From Enterococcus rivorum (GTDB taxonomy: Bacteria > Bacillota > Bacilli > Lactobacillales > Enterococcaceae), in contig NZ_MIEK01000078.1 in assembly GCF_001742285.1 (NCBI RefSeq), positions 79,024 through 143,023 on the forward strand: DNA of 64,000 nucleotides, in the 5' to 3' direction. A program made the position numbers and the translations under genes. How positions within the stretch are numbered: the first letter of the stretch is position 1; every line of letters begins with the position of its first letter. Below the pieces are notes generated by a model. That model ran no database searches. It was not told where the DNA came from and saw only the letters and a program-made list of their open reading frames with translations. Shown one piece after another: positions 18,369 to 27,315 of the stretch.

Positions 18369-19058
18369 ATGTATAAAATCGGAGTTGTATCAACTTCTGA
18401 AAGTAACGAATATGAACATTTAATAGAATTGAAAAGATTAGGGCATGAAATTAATAGAATAAATGCTGAGGATTTATCAGAAGAGGTTTGTGATATGGAA
18501 GGATGTATTATAGAAGATTTTGATCTATCTAATTTAAATCGTATCTGTGAAATACTCATGAAAGTTAAGAAAATTTTTAATGGAGTGGTTTGGGTGATTT
18601 CAAAATCACCAACAAAAGCGAGTAACATAGTTTATCTTCATTTAGGGGCGGATGGAGTTTACGATTTTCAAAAGGACCATGAAGAATTTGCATTACAATT
18701 AAATAATGCATTAAATCGATCTATAAGACAATCTAGTAAAATTAATAATAACCTTTTAAAGCTAAATCGCATTGAATTGAATCCAAGAAATTTATCTGTT
18801 CTAAAAAATGGAGAAGAAATAAGTTTAACAAAAATGGAATTTAAATTGTTGGGTCTTCTATTTGATAATAAAGGACAAACAATTTGTTATGAAGAAATAA
18901 GTGACTACTTATGGAAAGAAGAAAATGGGAATATTGATGAGCAACGTTTTAAGATTGGTAATCTAATGTTTAATTTGAGAAAGAAAGTCGAAGGAAGTTC
19001 AACTAACCCTCGTTTTTTGAAGACGATTCGGTCTAAGGGATATATGTTCAAAATATAG
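18369..19058 (+). CDS. Atypical OmpR-type regulator with degenerate receiver domain, WxL locus 1
   Basis: A 229-residue protein. The C-terminal third (about residues 130-229; ISLTKMEFKLLGLLFDNKGQ...RFLKTIRSKGYMFKI) is a clear OmpR/PhoB winged helix. The N-terminal part is receiver-sized but lacks the acidic pair after strand 1 (MYKIGVVSTSESN) and a clear phospho-acceptor Asp, so it is probably not controlled by phosphorylation; no histidine kinase gene is nearby. AGGAGATGG precedes the ATG. A paralogue at 58942-59673 closes WxL locus 2. A role in controlling WxL gene expression is inferred from this repeated association. Confidence 0.82.
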   Translation: MYKIGVVSTSESNEYEHLIELKRLGHEINRINAEDLSEEVCDMEGCIIEDFDLSNLNRICEILMKVKKIFNGVVWVISKSPTKASNIVYLHLGADGVYDFQKDHEEFALQLNNALNRSIRQSSKINNNLLKLNRIELNPRNLSVLKNGEEISLTKMEFKLLGLLFDNKGQTICYEEISDYLWKEENGNIDEQRFKIGNLMFNLRKKVEGSSTNPRFLKTIRSKGYMFKI

Positions 19059-19140
19059 AAGCTGTCAATAAATAAACTATTGAGCTTGTTTGGAAATTAA
19101 GGCTTGTTTGATAGGGATCCAAAAAAAAGGAGGAAGCATT

Positions 19141-19485
19141 TTGAGAAAGCAACAAAAAATTATAATAGGATTTACGGTGTTTATACTCTTTTTCTTTGGA
19201 TGTTCTAAAAATGTTTATGCTGATATGGATGGTGGGGTAGTTCAAACTAACGGGGTATTAGAGTTTCATGAAGAAGAGAGTACACAATCAACAACTACTA
19301 GTAGTAGCTTAGAGAGTCAAGAATCTACTACGGATAGCTCCTCAGTTACTTGGAAACCTGACAAAAAATATCCTTCAACAGGAGAGTTAATTGGGAAAAG
19401 TTTATTCTTAAGTGGGATTTTTATATTACTTCTGTACATTGCCTTTTTCTTCAAAAAGAAAATTAGAAGAGGGGAGGGCGAATAG
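19141..19485 (+). CDS. Small sortase-type surface protein with YPSTG motif
   Basis: A 114-residue protein: signal peptide (about residues 1-30, basic start then IIIGFTVFILFFFGCSKNVYA), a Ser/Thr-rich linker, then KYPSTGE at about residues 78-84, a hydrophobic helix and a KKKIRRGEGE tail. This is a sortase sorting signal with Tyr replacing the usual Leu of LPxTG; the paralogue in locus 2 has LPSTG. Small LPxTG proteins of this kind are a standard part of WxL loci and are thought to anchor or nucleate the surface complex. The start is TTG 19141 behind AAAGGAGGA; a longer upstream frame has no ribosome site. Confidence 0.8.
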   Translation: MRKQQKIIIGFTVFILFFFGCSKNVYADMDGGVVQTNGVLEFHEEESTQSTTTSSSLESQESTTDSSSVTWKPDKKYPSTGELIGKSLFLSGIFILLLYIAFFFKKKIRRGEGE

Positions 19486-19486
19486 A

Positions 19487-20281
19487 GTGAAAAGTTTGAA
19501 AATAAAAATAGGTGTAACCAGTCTTGTTTTAGTAATGTTTACTCATCCAATAGTTGGTTTTGCGGAAAGTAGCGTTATAGGGAAAGAAACAGTTCGATTT
19601 GAAGCGGAGTATGCTCAGGAAGTAAGAGATCCAGAAAATCCAGATGTAAAAGCTAATCCAGGGGTAAGTCCTGTAACGACAGGTGATTTAAGAATTGATT
19701 TTGTACCCCAATTCAATTTTTTGGCGCAAAAAATGTCGTCTAAAGATGAAATTTATCAAGGGAATGCCCAACTTTTTTTCGGAGATACTGGAGCAAGAGG
19801 AAATTTTATTCAAGTTTCAGATTACAGAGGGACTGGATCTGGTTGGAAACTTCAAGTAAGGCAAGAAACACAGTTTAAAAATGACCAAGCTGAGAACAAA
19901 GAATTAAAAGGAGCACTGATTTCAATAGACCAATCTTGGGTGAACTCTACACGTTCTGAAAATGAAGCGCCCGTTGTCTCAAAAGATATTATTCATATGG
20001 ATAATATTGGCGAAACATATAATCTAGCAGAAGCAAAACAGGGGACTGGGCAAGGGACTTGGCATATTATTTTTGGCTCTTCTTCTGACAACAATAAGGG
20101 GAGAAAGCAGACGTTATCCCCAATCACAGATAGTAGAGGCAAACCAATTTTAGACGGTAAGTTTGAAAATAAGCCAATGGTTAAAAATAGTGCATTAACG
20201 TTGTCAGTACCAGGAGCAACGAAAAAAAGTCAGGTACCTTACGAAACGATGATAACTTGGATTTTATCCGAGCTACCATAA
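19487..20281 (+). CDS. WxL-domain surface protein, locus 1
   Basis: A 264-residue secreted protein with a signal peptide ending near FAES (residue 28). The C-terminal WxL domain carries the first motif at W120 (GWKLQVRQETQF) and the second at W258 (TWILSELP). WxL domains bind peptidoglycan non-covalently and interact with the DUF916/DUF3324 partner. The start is GTG one base after the upstream stop, within GAGGGCG ribosome-site distance; a 25-codon upstream extension overlaps the previous gene and is rejected. The locus 2 protein at 47776-48570 has the same length and both tryptophans at the same positions. Confidence 0.88.
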   Translation: MKSLKIKIGVTSLVLVMFTHPIVGFAESSVIGKETVRFEAEYAQEVRDPENPDVKANPGVSPVTTGDLRIDFVPQFNFLAQKMSSKDEIYQGNAQLFFGDTGARGNFIQVSDYRGTGSGWKLQVRQETQFKNDQAENKELKGALISIDQSWVNSTRSENEAPVVSKDIIHMDNIGETYNLAEAKQGTGQGTWHIIFGSSSDNNKGRKQTLSPITDSRGKPILDGKFENKPMVKNSALTLSVPGATKKSQVPYETMITWILSELP

Positions 20282-20313
20282 ATAAAAAACAAACACAATA
20301 GGAGGAAACACAA

Positions 20314-21093
20314 ATGAAAAAATCATTAAAATTAGTTAGTGCAGCTTTTATGGCTACATTAGCTTTCGGGATGTTATTACCGACAGCCGTGAAAGCAGAA
20401 GGAGAAACAGGAAAACCAGATGTAACTAGTAAAGGTAAAATCAAATTTACCCAAGACGACACTGTAAATCCACCTAACGTAGGACCAGGTGAAGGCGGAG
20501 AAGAAATCGAAGAGCCAACTCAAAATCCAGCAAAATTACCATTAAAAATCGTTTCTGTTACAGATTTAGATTTTGATACACACAAAATTGTTGCTAACGA
20601 TCTTGACAAGAAATTTAATGCAACAGCTTTTAAAACTAAGACAAAAGGAGAAAATCCTAAAGACGTAATTTTACCTCACTTTGTTAGATTCCAAGATATT
20701 CGTTCAGATGGCGAAAACAATCATTATACAGTATCGGCAAAATTGACTAAACAATTTTCTGATGGTAACAAAACGTTAACTGGAGCATCAATTGAATATA
20801 AGAATCTTAGTTTAGTATCTGGAACAAATAACGCAACATTGCCAGATACTAAAGATGGTGCACTAGTAAATACATTTACACTAACTGAAAAAGGTGGACC
20901 AGAAACAGTATTTACAAACAAACAAGACGGTAAAGGATTTGGAGTGTTCGAAATAGTGTTTGGTGATATTAAGAAGCCTATTGAAAATGCTTCTGATTAT
21001 GAAAATATAGTGTTAACTGTTCCTGGAGATAATGTTATTAAAACAGGAGACTATCAAGCAGAAATTACTTGGTCAATCGCTGAAGTGAAGTAA
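20314..21093 (+). CDS. WxL-like surface protein with YxV in place of WxL, locus 1
   Basis: A 259-residue secreted protein with a signal peptide ending about PTAVKAEG (residue 29). The C-terminal half has the WxL fold pattern, but motif 1 reads YTVSAKLTKQF where the neighbour reads WKLQVRQETQF, and motif 2 reads TWSIAEVK. AGGAGG precedes the ATG and the codons look optimised compared with neighbours (many AAA, GAA, ACA, GGT), suggesting abundant expression. It is followed by a strong hairpin. Its locus 2 counterpart at 48598-49404 shows the same change of motif. Likely a partner subunit of the preceding WxL protein. Confidence 0.82.
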   Translation: MKKSLKLVSAAFMATLAFGMLLPTAVKAEGETGKPDVTSKGKIKFTQDDTVNPPNVGPGEGGEEIEEPTQNPAKLPLKIVSVTDLDFDTHKIVANDLDKKFNATAFKTKTKGENPKDVILPHFVRFQDIRSDGENNHYTVSAKLTKQFSDGNKTLTGASIEYKNLSLVSGTNNATLPDTKDGALVNTFTLTEKGGPETVFTNKQDGKGFGVFEIVFGDIKKPIENASDYENIVLTVPGDNVIKTGDYQAEITWSIAEVK

Positions 21094-21108
21094 TAGAGTG
21101 AAAGTTTT

Positions 21109-21151
21109 GAATACTGAGATAAAAAGAGCGATTTGTTTTATCTCAGTATTC
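21109..21151 (+). terminator. Long hairpin between WxL-like and DUF916 genes, locus 1
   Basis: GAATACTGAGATAAAA and TTTTATCTCAGTATTC form a perfect 16-bp stem. No U-tract follows, so it may protect the upstream mRNA 3' end or reduce read-through without fully terminating. Confidence 0.6.
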
Positions 21152-21175
21152 TATAAAAAGAGAGGTTTTTAATTT

Positions 21176-22264
21176 ATGAAGAAAAATAGAGTAAGTTTTC
21201 TTTTAATGTTTATATACATAGTTGGACTATTTTTTCCATTAAGTACTTTTGCAGAAGGAAATAGTCAAATGAATTTAGAGGGTTTTTCTTTTGAAGTAAT
21301 TCTACCAGAAAACCAACATAATCATGAGGTCACTTATTTTGATTTAATGATGAATCCTGGACAAAAGCAAACGGTTAAAATTAAGATGAATAATTCATCT
21401 GATGAAGAAATTCAAATTAGTGTGAAAATGAATGGTGCTAAAACGAATAGCAATGGAGTGATTGAGTATGGTCCTAACCAATTAGAAAATGATGCCTCTT
21501 TAAAACATGACTTTATAGACATTGTTAAAGGACCTAAAGAGGTGAAGATTCCAGCCAAAAGTAGTATCATGGCTGAATTTAACATTTCAATGCCGGAAGC
21601 TACAATTGAGGGATATATTTCTGGTGGGATTCAATTAGAACAACTGAATGCAGAGGGTGTTAAAAAAGAAACTGAAACGGGCATGGTTGTTAATAAATTT
21701 GCTTATCTTGTAGGAATGCTATTGAGTGAAAAAGATACTACAGCAATTAAACCAGATATGAAATTAAACAAAGTACATCCTGAACTACAAAACTATAGAA
21801 ATGCTGTCTTTGTCAATTTTTCAAATATTATGCCAGTTTATACAGAAGACATGACTGTTGACGTTCAATTAATGAAAAAAGGATCAGCAGAAGTTTTATA
21901 TAATACGAAGAAGTCTAATATGCGTATGGCACCTAATTCCATGATAAATTTTCCTATTTCTATGAATGGTGAAAAGATGGTTCCTGGAGATTATGAAGCA
22001 AAAATCCTTGTAACGACAGCAGCAGGAGAAAAATGGTCTTGGGAAGAACCATTCAAAATAACCAAAGAAGAAGCCGATAAATTTAACTCAGAAGATTTGA
22101 GTTTGGTACAAGATAGAAAAATCGATTGGAAATTAATTGGAATGTTTGTAGGTGGATTGCTAGTTATTTTTGGCGTAGTTTTCCTCATTGTTCATTCAGT
22201 AAATAAAAAGAAAAAAGAAAAACTGAGAAAAAAGAAAAACAGGAAAAAAAAGAAGGAACGATAA
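21176..22264 (+). CDS. DUF916 + DUF3324 WxL-interacting protein, locus 1
   Basis: A 362-residue membrane-anchored surface protein: signal peptide (residues 1-27), a DUF916 domain (about 30-150; peptidoglycan-binding domain of WxL-interacting proteins, with SFEVILPENQ and YFDLMMNPGQKQTV), a DUF3324 domain (about 160-300; RMAPNSMINFPISMNG), one transmembrane helix (about 316-338) and a strongly basic Lys/Arg tail inside. These proteins bind WxL proteins and hold them at the envelope. AGAGAGG precedes the ATG. Paralogue: 49514-50623. Confidence 0.92.
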   Translation: MKKNRVSFLLMFIYIVGLFFPLSTFAEGNSQMNLEGFSFEVILPENQHNHEVTYFDLMMNPGQKQTVKIKMNNSSDEEIQISVKMNGAKTNSNGVIEYGPNQLENDASLKHDFIDIVKGPKEVKIPAKSSIMAEFNISMPEATIEGYISGGIQLEQLNAEGVKKETETGMVVNKFAYLVGMLLSEKDTTAIKPDMKLNKVHPELQNYRNAVFVNFSNIMPVYTEDMTVDVQLMKKGSAEVLYNTKKSNMRMAPNSMINFPISMNGEKMVPGDYEAKILVTTAAGEKWSWEEPFKITKEEADKFNSEDLSLVQDRKIDWKLIGMFVGGLLVIFGVVFLIVHSVNKKKKEKLRKKKNRKKKKER

Positions 22265-22289
22265 TTTATAAGAATAGGAGAATAAGGTA

Positions 22290-22955
22290 TTGAAGATCCT
22301 TGATTGGTCTTTTGTTCTGTTGTTATCTTTAGGCATATTAGCCTTCCTGTTCTCACTATTGTATTTATATGTTTTTTGTGCAATTGGAAAGCAAGCTAAA
22401 TTACTAAAGAAGAAGAGAATAAAAAACAAGAAGAAAAGAAAAAAAGTTTTTCGAACGATAAAAAAATTGAATTGGCAGAAAAAAAAGAAATTGCGACAAG
22501 TATTCATTTGTTTACTGTGTTGTTCGGTAAGTACTGGAACGGCTTTTTATCTACGCTACTATCAAGCCACCAATTTGGGTGCTAGAGATTCTGAAGCCGT
22601 TGCGCAAGGGTATTATCTAATTAATAAAATCGAAGAACAACTTGACGCTGATGTAAATGAAGAAGACACTTCTAGAGTTCAAAAAAATATTTATGAGCTA
22701 TCTGCTAAACTTTCCAGTTTTGGTACAACTACAGCAGATGGTGCTTTGTCTAAGCAAGGACAAATACTACTGAATAGATTTTATGTAAACATGAAAGAAT
22801 TAGGCTTGAATTTATCGAACCATTCTAGTGCAGTATTAGAAAGTGAAGAACTATATACTAACTACAAAGAAGATATTAAAAAGACGAGAAATAACCAGAA
22901 AAAAGTATTTGACTATTTTAAATTGAATGAAAGTTCATTTGAAAAAAGTAAATAA
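22290..22955 (+). CDS. Conserved WxL-locus membrane protein, locus 1
   Basis: A 221-residue protein with two transmembrane helices (about residues 7-32 and 72-92) separated by a very basic segment (KKKRIKNKKKRKK), which by the positive-inside rule is cytoplasmic; the C-terminal 125 residues would be outside. No known domain. The paralogue in locus 2 (50639-51304) has the same length and opens with LDW.F..LLS. The start is TTG 22290 with AGGAG nine bases upstream. It follows the DUF916 gene by 25 bases in both loci, which suggests a dedicated role in assembling or regulating the surface complex. Confidence 0.75.
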   Translation: MKILDWSFVLLLSLGILAFLFSLLYLYVFCAIGKQAKLLKKKRIKNKKKRKKVFRTIKKLNWQKKKKLRQVFICLLCCSVSTGTAFYLRYYQATNLGARDSEAVAQGYYLINKIEEQLDADVNEEDTSRVQKNIYELSAKLSSFGTTTADGALSKQGQILLNRFYVNMKELGLNLSNHSSAVLESEELYTNYKEDIKKTRNNQKKVFDYFKLNESSFEKSK

Positions 22956-23054
22956 AATTGATAAAGTCCAGCTTACAAAAATGATTTTTAGTACCTTCAG
23001 TAAAAGGAAAGGGAGTCGCTAGTTTTCTTATCTAAGTATGAAAGGAGAATAATT

Positions 23055-26000
23055 ATGATCAAAAAATCTAAATATTATATATATCCTATTATTTTATTAA
23101 GTATACTCGTCGCTTTATTTCTTATATCGGGGAAGTCAAATACTAAAATAAAGGCTGAAAATGTATCGAACACAAATGATTCCAGTTATTTAAACGATTC
23201 AGATTCTAACAATTCATCTCTAATCAGTAAAGAAAAGTTTGAGCTGTTAAATAACTTTTCAAAAGAAAAATTATTGATGCAAGATTTTGCAATTGGAAAT
23301 GAATCAGATGAAATAAGCTTAACTGATTCTGTTTCAGGAACAAAGCATAGTATCAGTTGGCAGAGTTTAAGTACAAAAGGAACTTACGTTGGAGCAGGGT
23401 TTCCAAGTTACAAAGTAAATAACCAAGCAATTCTTTCCGATTCTCCCTATTTCAATAGTCAATTAATTATTAATGGAGAATTTATAGAACAGTCTTCGGA
23501 TAAAAACAATATTTTTCTTAATGCTGAAAATATTGTTTATGGAAAAAAAGTTAATGAGAATAAATTAGTAGTATCTTTTCTTTATAAAGGCTATCCAATT
23601 TCAATTTACCAAACATTGAATGAAGATAAAAGTGTGACGGTAGATTATTCTATTCAAAATAGTACACAAAAAGAAAAAACGATTGGATTAAGCCAGATTA
23701 GTAGTTTTGGTAAAGAAGTGTCTGTTGTGGCTCAAGATTCCTTGGATTCAATACTATTGGATTACAAAAAAGGAAATGATTTTTGGATTGAGACAAAAAG
23801 TTTTAATAATTGGGCATTAGGTGAACTTGAAATGATAAAAGATTCTACAATTAATTTGTATGAGCCACCTACAATAGAAGGTAACGGATGGGAAACGGGG
23901 ATTCAAACGCCTAAAAATCTCCCTGTTAAATCAGAGGAAAGTACAACTTTTAAAAATGGTGGACTAGGGTTAAAAACTGCAGGGAAGATTGTAAAACCAG
24001 AAGAAAGTGTGAGTTTCCAACAAGTCATCCACTCCTTAGTTAATAAAACAACATTAAAACTGAATGTTCCCTTGACCAAAATTTTAGAAAAAGACAACAA
24101 GGAAGCGTTGATTTCAGGAGAAATTATTGGCAGTAATGATGAAAGTTATTCTGTTACAATCAAAAATATAACCAACGGAAATGAAAGAGTCATAGAACAA
24201 ACAAAAAGAGCTATCTATTCACGTTCAACAACTCCAAAAGTAGAATTTTCTACTGTCATTCCAAAGGATGAACTGTCTTACGGCGACAATATATTAAAGA
24301 TTTCTGCTATAAATAAAAATGGAGATATATTAGAAGAGAATGTAACGATAAATTATTTAACGGCTACCTCGAAAGCTATCGTATCAAGTTCAAGTACAGA
24401 TACGATTAGTCTTACGGATGATTTGGGAAATAAAAATTCTATTGGTTGGACTAGCTCTGGGGTATTTGATGAGCCGAATGTTATACCGAATTATATGAGT
24501 AATGACCAGTCATGGATGAATGATTATGGTCGAGCTTTTGGAGCAGCATTGATAGTTGATGATAATCCGGCTGTACAATATGATCGACCAGGAATTAATA
24601 CAACAACTATAAGAAACATCTTTAGTAGAGCGAAAAATGTAGTTTATACGAAGGATATAGAAAAAAGAAAATTGATTGTTGATTTTTTATATGAACCAAA
24701 CGCAAGTCATAAATATAAAATAACATTGAGTCAAGAGTTAAATGATGATGGAAGTACGTTTTTAGAGTATACTGTTAAGAATAATAATGCTGTTACTAAA
24801 AAAATTGGTATGCAGCAATCTGTCGCAATAAAGACGGAGTCTCTTAAACCTGGGGGATCACCGGAAGCTAGAGTTATTCCTACAAATAGATTTAGAGGAA
24901 TCTTACTAAATTATAAACTATCTAAAGAAAATAATACTTTTGCAATATCTCCAATTGGATTTGATAACTGGGCAGCAGGAGGATTAGCTGACGTAAGTGG
25001 AAAGAACAATGAATTAAGCATTTATTCTGAAGTTCATATTACAGGTAAGGGATGGGAAAGTGGCATTCAAACGCCTAAAAAAGAAAAATTGATAGTTGGA
25101 CAAGAAGTTTTATTTGCAAAACAAATCGCTGCGCTTACTATGAAAAGTATTGGGGAAAACGTTGCTCCCGGTGCAACGAAAAGCTTTAGTACGTTAATGA
25201 AATATGGAACGTTAAGAGTACCAACCCTTCAGTTGACTAAGCCTACAAGCACAATTACATTAACCTCTGATTGGAAAGAAGAGGATCTCAATTTCTCAGG
25301 AAACGTTTTCGATCCAGATAGTCATGACTTTGATGTGATTTTAAAAAATGATAGAACTGGTATAGAGAAAGTTGTCGCTGAATATAAAGATATACCATTT
25401 TCAGAAAAAGTTGAATTTAATGATACAATTGATTACAATGATTTAGTAACTGGTTCTAATTCATTTACTCTATTTGCAGTTGATAATCTAGGAATGTCTT
25501 CACAATTCAAAAAGATTAATGTGAATAAAGGCTTTTCAGAAGTAACGGTTAAATTTTTAAATGACATGGGTGAAGAGCTAGCTGATCCAATCACACTTTT
25601 TGGACAAGTTGGAACTAAGATTGATTTAACTAAAGAGAGTAAAATAACGGAACAAGTCAATAAACTAATCAATGAGAGATACAAAGTGTCTTCAGATAAT
25701 GCAACTGCTGTTGTAATTACTAAGGAACCTCAAACTATTCAATATAAATTTGAAGGAACCTTCTTTATAGAATCCGCACCACAAGTGTTTGATTTTGGAC
25801 CTACAAATGTGGGGATATTACCAATTAAAGTTGAAAAAATTCATTATGATGTTCCTTTAGTAATTTGGGATAATAGGTCCACTAAAAACAGAAAACCATG
25901 GACATTAACAGCAACTTTGGAGAGTCCTTTACAAAGTAAATTAGATCCTAACAAGGTTTTACCTGAAGCGATAAGATACAAAAAAAGTGATTCAGAAACA

Positions 26001-26189
26001 GTCGTTCTTAGTGAAAATGCAGCAATGCCGATATTGACTCATACTCATGATGAAAAAGGGAAATATGTTGTAACTGATCAGTGGGATAAAGGAGAAACTG
26101 GTTTACAATTAGATATTCCAGCAGGAAGTGTCCGTAAACTTGGGGAATATGAAGCAACTATTCTTTGGAAGATTAGTGATGCTAAATAA
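23055..26189 (+). CDS. Large WxL-domain surface protein with tandem duplicated N-terminal module
   Basis: A 1044-residue secreted protein. A signal/anchor helix (residues 8-25) is followed by two homologous modules at about residues 85-330 and 449-715; diagnostic pairs are ISLTDSVSGTKHSISW / ISLTDDLGNKNSIGW and GNGWETGIQTPK / GKGWESGIQTPK. Each module is followed by a beta-sandwich-like spacer. A MucBP-like repeat lies at about 830-900 (FSEVTVKFLNDMGEEL) and a C-terminal WxL domain from about 905, with W949 in PWTLTATL and the end TILWKISDAK. AAAGGAGA precedes the ATG. It is the functional counterpart of the lectin-like protein of locus 2, and probably the ligand-binding head of this complex; the ligand is unknown. 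Confidence 0.85.
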   Translation: MIKKSKYYIYPIILLSILVALFLISGKSNTKIKAENVSNTNDSSYLNDSDSNNSSLISKEKFELLNNFSKEKLLMQDFAIGNESDEISLTDSVSGTKHSISWQSLSTKGTYVGAGFPSYKVNNQAILSDSPYFNSQLIINGEFIEQSSDKNNIFLNAENIVYGKKVNENKLVVSFLYKGYPISIYQTLNEDKSVTVDYSIQNSTQKEKTIGLSQISSFGKEVSVVAQDSLDSILLDYKKGNDFWIETKSFNNWALGELEMIKDSTINLYEPPTIEGNGWETGIQTPKNLPVKSEESTTFKNGGLGLKTAGKIVKPEESVSFQQVIHSLVNKTTLKLNVPLTKILEKDNKEALISGEIIGSNDESYSVTIKNITNGNERVIEQTKRAIYSRSTTPKVEFSTVIPKDELSYGDNILKISAINKNGDILEENVTINYLTATSKAIVSSSSTDTISLTDDLGNKNSIGWTSSGVFDEPNVIPNYMSNDQSWMNDYGRAFGAALIVDDNPAVQYDRPGINTTTIRNIFSRAKNVVYTKDIEKRKLIVDFLYEPNASHKYKITLSQELNDDGSTFLEYTVKNNNAVTKKIGMQQSVAIKTESLKPGGSPEARVIPTNRFRGILLNYKLSKENNTFAISPIGFDNWAAGGLADVSGKNNELSIYSEVHITGKGWESGIQTPKKEKLIVGQEVLFAKQIAALTMKSIGENVAPGATKSFSTLMKYGTLRVPTLQLTKPTSTITLTSDWKEEDLNFSGNVFDPDSHDFDVILKNDRTGIEKVVAEYKDIPFSEKVEFNDTIDYNDLVTGSNSFTLFAVDNLGMSSQFKKINVNKGFSEVTVKFLNDMGEELADPITLFGQVGTKIDLTKESKITEQVNKLINERYKVSSDNATAVVITKEPQTIQYKFEGTFFIESAPQVFDFGPTNVGILPIKVEKIHYDVPLVIWDNRSTKNRKPWTLTATLESPLQSKLDPNKVLPEAIRYKKSDSETVVLSENAAMPILTHTHDEKGKYVVTDQWDKGETGLQLDIPAGSVRKLGEYEATILWKISDAK

Positions 26190-26431
26190 AGTAAAACTAC
26201 AATTTCTACTATTAAGGATTTTATTTTACTACTAGATTAGAATGTTTGGCTAACTGTATTTATAAAAAGTAGCTATTTAAGAAGTGTTTAGGAGGGGGGA
26301 CAGAACAGATTAGTTTTGTACTACTCTCCTTTTGCTTTATGCGAGTTAAAATATTAATCAAGGCAGAGGAGAAAAGTTGTTATGAATGTGGTTGTAAAAT
26401 GAAATTTTTTTAATCAGGAGTGCAGATAAAC
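26190..26431 (+). other. Gap of about 240 bases before the signal-peptidase homologue
   Basis: No gene seen. A GGAGGGGGG at about 26291-26299 is not followed by a usable start codon with an open frame. No clear terminator. Confidence 0.3.
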
Positions 26432-27025
26432 TTGAATTATTTTACCAATAAATATACTAAAAAAAGGAAGCGAAAAAGAAGTGCTGGTATAGCGGAAGAA
26501 ATAATTATTAGCTTTGCGTTTACAGTCTTGGTGTTCTTAGCTATTTCATTTTTCACCTTTTCATTTCCGCAAGTTAAAGGGTACGGTATGAGTGGAACGC
26601 TTGAAAATAATGAACGTGTCATTGTGTATAAATATGATAAGATAAAACGATTTAAACTTGTCTATTTTAACGTACCAGGGAAAATAAATAGCTATTCCAT
26701 TCGTAGGGTTATTGGTTTTCCAGGAGAAAAAATAGAATTTAGAAATAATAAACTTTTTATTAATGATCGTGAACAAGTAGAACGATTTTTAGAGACAAAA
26801 ATGGATCAAGAAAACCAAGAAGAAATACAGTTATTTACAGAAAATTTTAGTTTGAGTCAACTAGATGGAAGTCCTACAGTGGTACCGGAAGGGAAGTATT
26901 TAGTCTTGGGAGATAATCGCCCATATTCTTCTGATAGTCGTTATTATGGTTTTGTTGACAAAAAAGAAATTATTGGAGTTGTCATGTTAAAAATAGTAGG
27001 ACTAAATCAATTAGAACGAGTATAG
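26432..27025 (+). CDS. Signal peptidase I homologue lacking both catalytic residues, WxL locus 1
   Basis: A 197-residue type I signal-peptidase-fold protein: a basic cytoplasmic start, one transmembrane helix (about residues 24-46), then the S26 domain. Box B reads KGYGMSGTL, so the catalytic Ser of GxSMxPTL is Gly52. Box D reads SIRRVIGFPGE, so the catalytic Lys of KRVIG is Arg91. Box E (GDNRPYSSDSRYYGFV) is intact. A peptidase without the dyad should not cleave signal peptides. Streptococcal pilus SipA is a precedent for a dyad-less homologue needed for surface-polymer assembly. I choose TTG 26432, 11 bases after AGGAG; GTG at 26420 overlaps that ribosome site. Confidence 0.82.
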   Translation: MNYFTNKYTKKRKRKRSAGIAEEIIISFAFTVLVFLAISFFTFSFPQVKGYGMSGTLENNERVIVYKYDKIKRFKLVYFNVPGKINSYSIRRVIGFPGEKIEFRNNKLFINDREQVERFLETKMDQENQEEIQLFTENFSLSQLDGSPTVVPEGKYLVLGDNRPYSSDSRYYGFVDKKEIIGVVMLKIVGLNQLERV

Positions 27026-27146
27026 CTTTATTTTATAGTTATAATGAAATCAGTAATTTAGATTTATGTTCTAAATAACTACCAGACCGTATGTACTTGG
27101 AAAAATAGATGGGCATTATCTATTTGTTCTTCTTAATAAGTTTTGA

Positions 27147-27177
27147 AATCCCAGCAGAATAGTTGGGATTATTTTTG
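27147..27177 (+). terminator. Terminator of WxL locus 1
   Basis: AATCCCA pairs with TGGGATT and is followed by ATTTTTG. It lies about 120 bases after the signal-peptidase-like gene. Confidence 0.7.
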
Positions 27178-27254
27178 TTAAAGATATTGTAAATTCTAAC
27201 TACTGATAAATCTAAGCTAAAGTGAAGGACTATTTAGATTTCATTTGCGGGTGA

Positions 27255-27283
27255 ATGCAAAAGTTTGCAAAAGATTGCAAAAA
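27255..27283. promoter_or_regulatory. Three 10-bp direct repeats before the DeoR-type gene
   Basis: TGCAAAA recurs at 27256, 27266 and 27276, one copy per helical turn. A weak promoter, TTGCAA (27265-27270) with TAAACT (27288-27293) at 17 bases, overlaps the middle repeat. This layout fits autorepression by a DeoR-type protein. Confidence 0.5.
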
Positions 27284-27315
27284 ATAGTAAACTATCTTCA
27301 ATAAGGAGTGCTAAT

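Noticed and set aside
19078..19085. CTATTGAG near WxL locus 1 as another recombination core
   Set aside because: An 8-mer is expected about twice by chance in this window, and no inverted arms surround it.
22192..22507. Minus-strand open frames over the Lys-rich tails of the WxL-locus genes
   Set aside because: They are Phe-rich shadows of poly-Lys codons on the coding strand, without ribosome sites.
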